A stretch of DNA of 64,000 nucleotides. Source: Biomphalaria glabrata (Eukaryota > Mollusca > Gastropoda > Planorbidae). The DNA is taken from contig NC_074719.1 in the NCBI RefSeq assembly GCF_947242115.1, forward strand, positions 2,610,283-2,674,282, written 5' to 3'. A program made the position numbers and the translations under genes. Position 1 is the first letter of the stretch. The number at the start of each line of letters is the position of its first letter. Below the pieces are notes generated by a model. That model made no database searches, was not told the DNA's origin, and saw only the letters and a program-made list of their open reading frames with translations. Below, one piece after another: positions 55,526-64,000 of this stretch.

Positions 55526-58438
55526 CTAGGATTGTTTCATGTCTTTCTTTAAGTCATACATGTAGCGTTTGAAGCTCAAACATACTTTCACGCCTTCTTT
55601 GGTCTCGTTGGTCCCGCCTTCATCTTCTTTGTTTTTGCCTTTCTTTTTCCCGCTGCTGGAATATCTTTGGTAGGTGTCGTCACTTAGACCCTCTGTGAAA
55701 AAGATTAAAAGATAACAGTGAGTTAATGGTGCTGAATATACATTTCAGCTTACTGATATCATTTACATTAGTTTCACTATAAACAAAGATAATAGTGAGT
55801 TAATGGTGCTGAATATACATTTCAGCTTACTGATATCATTTACATTAGTTTCACTATAAACAAAGATAATAGTGAGTTAATGGTGCTGAATATACATTTC
55901 AGCTTACTGATATCATTTACATTAGTTTCACTATAAACAAAGATAATAGTGAGTTAATGGTGCTGAATATACATGTCAGCTTACTGATATCATTTACATT
56001 AGTTTCACTATAAACAAAGATAATAGTGAGTTAATGGTGCTGAATATACATTTCAGCTTACTGATATCATTTACATTAGTCTCACCACTCTTTGCGCTGA
56101 AGGCACAAAAGTCTGAGATGGCTATGAACAATGTTAAAATGAACCAAATCACATATTCTCTTAATAGGCTGGGACGCCTAGATTGCAAAATTGTGCATAG
56201 AAAAAGAAATTACTACTTAATGTCAGAACACTCTATTGAAACTCACCTGGAATTCTAATTTTGACTTTTCCACTTTGACCAAAACCACCCTCAATGACAC
56301 CTTTTTCCCCAGTTGACAACGTCACTTTAAAGTTGGCAAAGGCTGCTAAGTTTGTTTCTTTTTTAAACAAATTCTTGGCAATCACAGAGTACTTATCAGT
56401 TGCTCTTTCGACTAGGCCTTCTCTGGTCTTTGTCTAAATAAAATTGGCAATAAAAAAATATATATATACTTGTTCATACATTAAGTAAATTCTACTATTG
56501 ATATTTTCATGGTAAAAGTGGTAAAAAAACAACAGACCTAGCAATCTAAAGGGCAGATGATGTAAAGGTCACCTGTTTCTATGGCCAAGGATAATGAAAG
56601 TTCTATGTGGCTAGCACAACAACCCACTACTTTTACTTTCTCCAACCAATTAGAGTTGGCTGGACTCGGGGATGATGTGAAGATCCCAAAAATTAAAAAA
56701 AAAGTCTTCACCAAGATTTGAACTTGAGACTCCCTAGTTAGGAACCCAAGTGCTGAACCACTTAGCAAATCCTCCAGTAAAGAAATAAATTATCTTCAAA
56801 TAAATTAGAATAGTTTAACCATTCATAGTAAGGTAAGTAAAATTCCCCCTTTCAGACTTTGTGGTCTATAGGGCAGATGATGTTGGCCCAGAGTTAACCA
56901 GGGTGTCATGTGGCCAGCACAACAACCAACTGTCATTATTTTTCCGCAACTAATAACAGGTACCCATTGAAGCTTGGTGCACTCTGAGGCGCCCTAAAAT
57001 GCAGAAATTTACAAAATTCCAGTCTTCACCAGGATAAACCATACATTAGAAATTAGCACTAAATATATTATTCTATTCATGCTACATAGATATATACCCA
57101 CACCATACACAGAACTAAAGCTACATAATCCTAATCAACCTATCAATTTTTAACAACTGTAAGGAATTTCTTTCAAAGATACAAATTAAAATTTTGAAGT
57201 AAACTTTATGTGATCTAATTTCAGCAGGGTCAAAGCTAGCTAAAATGTCCAAGGGTGTTAATTACTACTTGAGCTGGAAAGTTTATGAGAAATGCACCCT
57301 CCCAGGAACTACCAAAGCTATCTTTGTTCATGAATATACACTTTACCCTACAAGTATCTTGATGTAAATTACCTTAAATACTTTAAGTTCTGGTAATACA
57401 GTTTCCTTATACTTAGGATCTGTCATTGCAACGAGGATTCTGCCGTAAAAGGCAATGCGACAGGAGCTAGTGTTTACATCTGCATCAAGTCTGGAGCCTA
57501 TCAAAAGAGCATTAGCCGCACATGTCACAGGTTTCTCCAATTCTATCAGAGCGAATTGTAAAGTGTTCACAGTCCCGTCTACACCTTGACCTACTTTCTC
57601 TTTATCTGCAGACAACTCATCCTGGTGGACATAATCTTTAGAGAAATCAAAAGCCACATCTTGTAGATTGATGTTGTTTAAGTCTTGAAAAAGTTTATTG
57701 CTGGAGCCATTGTCAACAAGGAGACCAAACATTGAAAGACGGCCCATCACAGTCTCATGACCAAGAGTTATGTGAAATTTAGACTTTGTCGATACAGGGC
57801 CCTTGTAGTATTGAATTTTTCTTATGAAAGCAATTAGAGAATGGACAGTGACCAAAGCTCCGGGAGAACACACTAGTCCTCGTTCTAGTAATGTTGGATC
57901 AAATTGTGTAACACATATACCAGCACGGTCACCCTGAAAAACACAAATAATTACATATGAAAATTAAAAATATAGCTTTTAGATAAAATGGAATATATAT
58001 AGTTCCCCTTTCAGACCTATCAGGCAGATGATGCCAGCACAACAACCAACTGAATTTACTTTTCCCCAAATAATGACAGGTACCCATTAGAACTGGGTGG
58101 GCTCAAGAGGTGCCCTGGCGATATATATATATATAATATATATATATATAATATATATAAAAATATAATAAATGCAATATTGAATATTTGTGAGAAAAAA
58201 GAAATACAGGTGTGGAGTAAAATTTATAATTAAACTGAAAATTTATCTAGTAATAAACTGAATTGAACATACTGGTTCGTGTAAAAACAAGTTTGGAAAA
58301 AAAAAAAAGCAATATTAGTATTTCTATTCTGATATCTAGATCAGTGTTTCACAAACTGTGTTCTGGGTAACCCCAGTGTTGCATGTGGCCTGAACTACTG
58401 GAATAATTAACTTGTAGGTGACCATGTGAATTACTCTC

Positions 58439-58472
<34 letters not shown>

Positions 58473-61400
58473 GTTCCGCTAAATACTCAGAATGAGCAAA
58501 GTGTTTCATTAGGGCAAAAGTTTGGGAAACACTGGCCTATATCAAAGACTTGTTAATTTCTATTTTCAGTACCTCACCTGTTTAATTTTTTCCACTGGCT
58601 TCCTAAACATCTGCATTGACTTCACTTTTTTAGACATGCCTAATGAAGGAATTTCAACAGTCTAAGGAACAAAATGTTAACAAATTTATTTGAATGTAAT
58701 TCAGCAAAGCACATTTCAAATCAATTCAAGTGTGTGGCAACAATATCCTGAATGTGTGAACAAAGTCTTAAAATTACTGAAAATAATTTAATGTCGAAAG
58801 GATTCTAGAGTCACATATTTAGATCGCATTACAAATGTATAACTACTAAGCCACATTTGAATGGTGTCATTAGGTCCCATGATGACCTTCAAATCAGGGC
58901 TTGCAATGACTTTTCTATGGGCAACAGTACCAGGGAAAAGAAGGGGATGTAGACAGAGAGGACAACATCAAGGAATGGACCGGCCTGCCCATGGAAGAGA
59001 TTCTAATCCTGGTGAAAGACAGAGAGGACAACATCAAGGAATGGACCGGCCTGCCCATGGAAGAGATTCTAATCCTGGTAAAAGACAGAGAGGACAACAT
59101 CAAGGAATGGATCGGCCTGCCCATGGAAGAGATTCTAATCCTGGTAAAAGACAGAGAGGAATGAAGTGAGACAGTCAAAAGATCATGTGTGGTGCCCTGA
59201 TGGTCCAACAGACTAAGGGTTAATTTCATGTTGCTAAAGTATACTAAAAAATTGGTAAGCTTACATTAATTAAAATACTGGCAGTAAACTTTCCCCCTTT
59301 GAAAACTTGTGTTACTTAATGCAGATGATGTATAGAGTTCATCTGATTCTAAGGCCATTTATTTATGAAGTAGTCATGTGGTCAGCATAATGATCTACCA
59401 TCTTTCCCCGAATAAGAGTGACTCAATGATGTTCTAACACATGTACCGGAAGCTCAAAATTGGAACCAGTGAAATCTGCCCATGTGGAGTATCACCAGTG
59501 AATGCCGACCACGTCCTCCAAAACTGCTCTCTTTACCAAGAGGCCCGTATAAGACACTGGCCCCAAAACACCCCAATAGAAAGAAAACTATATGGAGAGC
59601 TCCCTGATTTGGAAACCACTGCGCAGTTCATCTCATGTATTGGTCTAGTCATATGAACACTCCAACATAACAATGAGAACGAAGAAGAAGAAGAATGATG
59701 TTCTAAGGAGCTCAAAATCCAGTTCAGAAGCCAAGTGCTTAACCACTCAGACACCATTTAAATTTATATAATGGATTTACTAACATAAAGGTACTGTTAT
59801 TCAATCATTAAAGTTCTACACTAAAATTGAAAAACATAAAATTGTATCACATAACACATACACAGTTAATGAAGTAGCAATGCTTGGACAGTTCAACTTA
59901 CATCATTGATACCAGTTCTGCCACTCAATACAGTGCCTGTCATGACAGTGCCTTGACCTCTGATCGAAAAGCAATGGTCGGCCGAAAAAATGAAAGGACC
60001 ATCCTCTGACCTGACTGGTAAATAAGTACTTTCCATTAACGTAGAGATAAGTTCTGTGATACCAACTGCTTCCCTATCTGGAGCCTGGTTAAAGTTTAGA
60101 CAAAAAAAAACAACTATAATCACATTTTTGCAACTAAATTATAAACTTATTATTATAAATAGATACTGATTCACTTTCACTTTTTTTTATGTATTTCTGG
60201 CTACATACTAAGATATACAGTAGAGATTTCAATAATATCATCAAGGCTAACACAATAATCACATTATTGTTGCCCTCGTAAAATAATTTCATGATGATGG
60301 TTACAAAAGGGAGAGTACTGTCAAGTCTAAACAATAAACATTAATGGGCTACAGATATGAACAGGTTTGTCTTCACTCTTATGACAGAAGATTATAGTTA
60401 ATAGTTGTTGTTTTTTAATCACCACAGATCTCAACCACTAGCTTTAGTTACTTTATTAAATGATCATTAGGTTGAAGTAAAATGAAGGTACCTACCTCTG
60501 GACCACCAGGCCTGGCAGCAACTGCTACGATCGGACAATCTGCAAACTTTGTTGCCTCTAATGTTTTCAGCATGCGTTTTTTCATCTAGCACCAAATCCA
60601 AAATGTTCAAAATGTATATAAGTAAATAAAAAGTATAAACATATCAGATGTTAAGTTTTTCTCACTAGCTGAAGATAATCTGATAAATGGTTAAAGGACT
60701 CATAAAGCATCAGTTTCTAGTATGCTCTTACATTCCTCACCCATTTCTTGGTGTTTAAACTTACTCTCAGGTCTAAATAATTGGTATTTAACACTTTAGG
60801 ACCTGGATAATTATTTGGTATTTTTTCTTTCTTTCTTTAATTCTATTCTATGGCCTCCTTCAGTCACAAATGACTATGGATCATCTCATGGAAATGAGAT
60901 ATGAGATGAATGCCTGGGCATTAGCTGTGATCGGAACGATGTCACCCAATCAGTTCCCCCTCTCCACGCAGCTGATGTACAGTATCCAAAGGAACAGCAG
61001 TGCTGATACAGTTTGGGGTCAGCATGTCGCAGGTTCTGCCAGGGTGTAGCACTGGGTGCTGCAAACTGCCTTAGGCTCGCCAGCTCCTGATTTTTTTCTC
61101 AGGGTTGACTTCCGAAGCCTTTCCCTGGATAAAAAAGGGTATAGCTGCAAGGCAACAAAGGTTAGAATTCAGAGTTTTCCTTCTCCTAGGGCTAACAAGC
61201 CCTTCCTGCCATAAGCCTACTGGTTAAGGCGCCAGTTACTTGCCTTTGCCCCTTCTCCTGTTAGTGAGAGCAGTTCTGCCGAACACAATATCTGAGCCAC
61301 ACGTCTTATTATATAGTCCTACTTTTACATATATACTTCTTTTTATATAGTGCTACTTTTACATATATACTTCTTATTATATAAAGCTACTTTTACATGT

Positions 61401-61608
61401 ATACTTTGTCAACTCAGTCATTTTTTAGATTTGTTTACCTTGTCTATAGAAGCAGCCTGTTTTTCTGCTGGGATCATATCAACTTTGTTCAGAACCACAA
61501 TCATTTTACTGCAAGTAATCTGACCTATAATCAGACATTCAGCTGTCTGGGTTTGCATTCCTTTAGTTATATCCACCACTAACATCATCAAATCAATGAT
61601 CTGTGCTC
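55526..61608 (-). CDS. EEFSEC: EEFSEC: selenocysteine-specific elongation factor, 3' seven coding exons (5' part off the window)
   Basis: Exons: 61608-61439, 60585-60496, 60084-59902, 58661-58578, 57933-57373, 56433-56247, 55692-55526 (TAG). Phases agree throughout; about 480 codons. eEFSec delivers Sec-tRNA(Sec) to recoded UGA codons with SBP2. Exon by exon: GTPase part from GAQIIDLMMLV with the G4 motif NKVD; the G5-like VAVAARP; domain II (DHCFSIRGQGTVMTGTVLSG); TVEIP to MQMF; domain III (GDRAGICVTQFDP, KFHITLGHETVMGRL, GSRLDADVNT); domain IV (STGEKGVIEGGFGQSGKVKI) with a Lys-rich insert and the ending SFKRYMYD. The human protein is about 596 aa, so roughly the first 130 residues (P loop GHxDSGKT and DCPGH) are to the right of the window; I searched 61610-64000 and did not find them. 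No damage seen. Presence implies that the organism makes selenoproteins. Confidence 0.94.
55705..56085. repeat. 77-bp tandem repeat, about 4.9 copies
   Basis: Unit GATAATAGTGAGTTAATGGT to TTTCACTATAAACAAA. It lies in the last EEFSEC intron and starts about 12 bases from the acceptor of the last exon. Confidence 0.95.
56528..56776 (-). mobile_element. tRNA-derived SINE (family B), full length
   Basis: Reverse complement GGAGGATTTGCTAAGTGGTT at the head, CTCAAGTTCAAATCTTGGTG as B box; EEFSEC intron. Confidence 0.7.
56838..57042 (-). mobile_element. tRNA-derived SINE (family B), head missing
   Basis: CTTTCAGACTTTGTGGTCTA, GTGTCATGTGGCCAGCACAA and AGTCTTCACCAGGAT are family B words. Confidence 0.7.
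58000..58120 (-). mobile_element. tRNA-derived SINE (family B), truncated
   Basis: TTCCCCTTTCAGACC and CAGGTACCCATTAGAACTGG are shared with other copies; a TATATATA microsatellite follows at 58120-58165. Confidence 0.6.
58342..58534. mobile_element. 193-bp hAT-like MITE with internal A-run
   Basis: CAGTGTTTCACAAACTGTG and GTTTGGGAAACACTG are near-inverse ends; flanks ATCTAGAT and GCCTATAT agree at five of eight bases, so it is old. A run of about 30 A at 58441. Confidence 0.75.
58905..59215 (+). mobile_element. LINE coding end with a 66-bp internal triplication
   Basis: The frame reads DVDREDNIKEWTGLPMEEIL then ILVKDRED, repeated three times, then RSCVVP and SNRLRV. The 66-bp unit (22 codons) is in frame with the reverse-transcriptase tail, so the repeat keeps the protein frame. 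Confidence 0.8.
59288..59760 (-). mobile_element. tRNA-derived SINE (family B) split by a LINE insert
   Basis: Tail and body at 59288-59437 (GTCATGTGGTCAGCATAATG) and head at 59694-59760 (AAGTGCTTAACCACTCAGAC) flank the LINE copy. Confidence 0.8.
59438..59693 (+). mobile_element. 5'-truncated LINE end with GAA tail and 13-bp target duplication
   Basis: AATGATGTTCTAA flanks it at 59425-59437 and 59694-59706. It codes EICPCGVSPVNADHVLQNC and ends GAAGAAGAAGAAG. Sister copy at 27921-28165. Confidence 0.9.
60850..61275 (-). repeat. Unnamed interspersed repeat, copy 2
   Basis: Reverse complement of the 36836-37085 family (GAATGCCTGGGCATTAGCTG, AGGGTTGACTTCCGAAG). Lies in an EEFSEC intron. Confidence 0.6.
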
Positions 61609-62048
61609 CTATAACATAAAATAAATCATTATCATCATTCCTATATTAGCAATCATCTTTACCTTGCATACTTCAATTACAGATCAGCTTCACAAGATAC
61701 GATACAGGAATGAATGTAAGCTGCTTTTGTTTTTACAGACAGTCTAAATGACATAAAAAAAAAGATCCAGCCCTGAAATTATATATGTACGTGTATGTAT
61801 GAATTTGTATGTTTATTATACCTAAAATCTCATTGGCCAATAAAAATAGATGCCTTATTAAAAATGATTAAGAGACCAATTAAGAGAAAGGTCAATATGA
61901 TCAAGTGCAATACTAACAACACAGAATTTTTCATGTGTTCATTAGTCATTCCTGCCAACTTTAAATCGCTTTAAACTGTTTACTTCAAATAAATTTACTA
62001 AAAAATGTTTAGATCTTAAATTCCTTCTAGTAAGTCATTTTCTTTTTA

Positions 62049-62230
62049 CACCAGGATGGCTGCCTGGTCGTGTGGTATGCACACTGAACTGTTGTTCAGA
62101 TATCTAGAGTTCATACCACACCACTGCCATTCCCCCCATCATCCTGCTGGGGTTAGGACTAGGAAGTAGATTATCTTCAACTCTTAAAGGAACATCCAAA
62201 ACATGTAGTAAAACCTTTTGCAAACCTCAT
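62049..62230 (+). mobile_element. SINE family A, full length
   Basis: ACACCAGGATGGCTGCCTGG, ATCCTGCTGGGGTTAGGACT and GAACATCCAAAACATGTAG. Confidence 0.85.
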
Positions 62231-62799
62231 AAATGGAATCCTACAGGAAGGACTACTTTTCCTGTTATTAAGTCAACGGTCTTCTATTTAATGTCACTTT
62301 TCCTATGCTCTATTTCAGTTACTGACATCCTTATTAGAGACTTGTCTGATCAAAACTATAAACATCACAGCAAACACCCTATTTATAATTTAGGGAATCA
62401 ATAGACAGCAAAGAAAGTAAATTACACCCTTTCCTTGCCTATGTATAAACCTAATTTATAGATATAGGTCTTGTTTAGCTAAACAAGACCTATATCTATA
62501 TTTATACATCTCCTTAAATATCCTTAAGCCAGGACCTAGATCCTCTTCTTGGGTAGTTAAAAAATCAAATTTCATGTACTGGTTCCAGCAGCCTTTGCTT
62601 TGCAGAGAAAAATGATACTAAATGAAATAGAAATATAAGTGTAAAGAAATGAGGCAGTATCCTGTTTTGATGTCTTATCTAACTATCAAATAAAACATGC
62701 AGAAAAACAAATATGATGGGCTGCATGCAGCATGGTAAGCATTGCAAAACAAGAGTTCCCAGTAGATGAGTAACTATATTATCCTGGTTCAAGTGTGTA

Positions 62800-63000
62800 T
62801 TACAGACGTTACTTCAAAAAAAAAAAAAAGATTACATCCTACATATTTCATGGGTCAATCTAATCAAACATGTGCATGTTAATCAATTACTTAAACTTTG
62901 CTAATTCATTGGTTTTCCTGGTTGACTCAGGCAACCCATTCCATTCTCTAATGGCACTAGGGAAGAAGGAGCATTTTTATGAATTTGTTCTAGCATATTA
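62800..63000 (-). mobile_element. LINE 3' end, same family as 16562-16800
   Basis: TTACAGACGTTACTTCAAAA, GGTTTTCCTGGTTGACTCAG and GGGAAGAAGGAGCATTTTTA are shared with the other copies. Confidence 0.75.
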
Positions 63001-64000
63001 GAGATGACAAATAAAAAACATTATCTTTGAAAAACAATTTATTGTTAGTACATCATTAAAATACTTTAACAGAGCTTTCCAATGGTGTATAAATTATGAC
63101 TGTATGTTTAACAGTTAGAAAGTTATGATTTTTTTGTGGCCTTTTGACCTAACAGCGGTTGTGTGGAACTAAAGAGAGGAGAGCTTGTCGCTGGCTAAGC
63201 CGGGCGAGACACGCCCCCAGGTCAAAAGTTTAAAAGTTGAAATTGAGTTTTATAAACGATAGATCTACTTATTAAATAAGAAATTTAATAATAGATCTAG
63301 TATTAGTAGTAAATTTCTATCTCACAAAGCTGATTTCATTTATATTTATGAACTTTACTAGTTAAGAATGTAAATATTGAAGGACTTAAACAAATTATCG
63401 GGTCTTGAGCTTCAAGAAATGTCAGAGAGGTGTTGTCAAAATGGCGACATTGTGATGGCCGAAAATAAAATATTTTAAAAGTGGGATCAAAATGGTCTGA
63501 AAATTTTTTTTCAAATAGGCTTTAAAATTCATCTTAATTCATGCGTATATGATTAGTACACAAAAACTATTTGAATACATGCAGAATATATTGCTTTACA
63601 AAGCCTGACATGTTTTTTTTTTGTTCAAAAAAATTTTCTGTATAGACTATCACCAAAACTGTCAAAGGCCATTATTTTCTTTGTTAAATGTAATTTACTT
63701 AAAAAAACAACTCATTAAGCATTTTAAAGGCCATTGTCTGAAGTAGTCAATAACACATCTTGAGGCCTCTTATATTTCATTAATAAAGTATTGTATTTCT
63801 AATTGCAACCTGTGTAAAAAAAAAATGCAATCTCATTTTTAGGTCATTTTCTACTCCACTTTTATGGGCTTTTTCCAATATCTAAGCATATGGAATAAGA
63901 AATGTCACTAAATGTTCTCTTACATTACTGACATTAGATATTTAAATTTAAGTTTGACTAATTTGCTGTTAGTATTGAGATCTATCCAATCTATAAATCT

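Larger units (their letters stand above)
61610..64000. other. EEFSEC: EEFSEC intron to the window edge
   Basis: No exon for the P loop or DCPGH motif was found, so this is intron. It holds a SINE family A copy, a LINE tail and an inverted pair CTTTTGACCT (63141-63150) / AGGTCAAAAG (63219-63228) of unknown meaning. Confidence 0.5.

Noticed and set aside
57343-57873. 176-residue frame as a separate gene
   Set aside because: It is part of the large EEFSEC exon 57373-57933; the internal Met is not the start.

Overview
The window is animal nuclear DNA: AT-rich, intron-rich, crowded with minisatellites and short interspersed repeats, and without any bacterial gene layout. The repeat set (tRNA-headed SINEs, LINE 3' ends with GAA or ATAAG tails, a nimbus-like LINE tail) and the gene set suggest a gastropod mollusc, possibly a freshwater snail of the Biomphalaria/Bulinus kind. 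That placement rests on memory of these repeats, not on a search.

Three host genes are supported, all on the minus strand. (1) TNNI3K, 25003 down to 5053: 21 coding exons that join in frame at every junction into an 863-residue ankyrin-repeat plus tyrosine-kinase-like protein, including one GC-AG intron. (2) A C2H2 zinc-finger gene, 41052 down to 31143: three coding exons, 749 residues, 20 fingers, and two duplicated short N-terminal exons. (3) The 3' seven coding exons of EEFSEC, the selenocysteine-specific elongation factor, 61608 down to 55526; the exons for the first GTPase motifs lie beyond the right edge. The genes are unrelated in function and are simply neighbours.

Layout: 1-5000 is the downstream flank of TNNI3K, with two LINE tails, a 23-bp minisatellite, a hAT-like MITE with a perfect 8-bp target duplication and a piggyBac-like MITE flanked by TTAA. 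5053-25003 is TNNI3K, whose introns carry at least eight tandem arrays, one of which has copied the exon 2 splice acceptor about 20 times. 25.4-26.5 kb is a tract rich in CTAGATCT words upstream of TNNI3K. 27-30.4 kb holds nested LINE, SINE and MITE insertions and a 42-bp minisatellite. 30.4-41.1 kb is the zinc-finger gene; 41.5-43.9 kb is a 48-bp minisatellite of about 51 units. 44-49 kb is gene-free repeat debris. 49.2-53.3 kb is a decayed P-element (THAP9-like) DNA transposon with two SINEs inserted, one of which was itself hit by a hAT-like MITE. 53.3-55.5 kb is gene-free, and the rest is EEFSEC with repeats in its introns.

The most notable item is the array that multiplies the TNNI3K exon 2 splice acceptor, together with its 9-unit higher-order duplication. 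Others are the GC-AG intron fixed by reading frame, the duplicated exons of the zinc-finger gene, and the two- and three-deep nested transposon insertions. No clearly new enzyme system was found.
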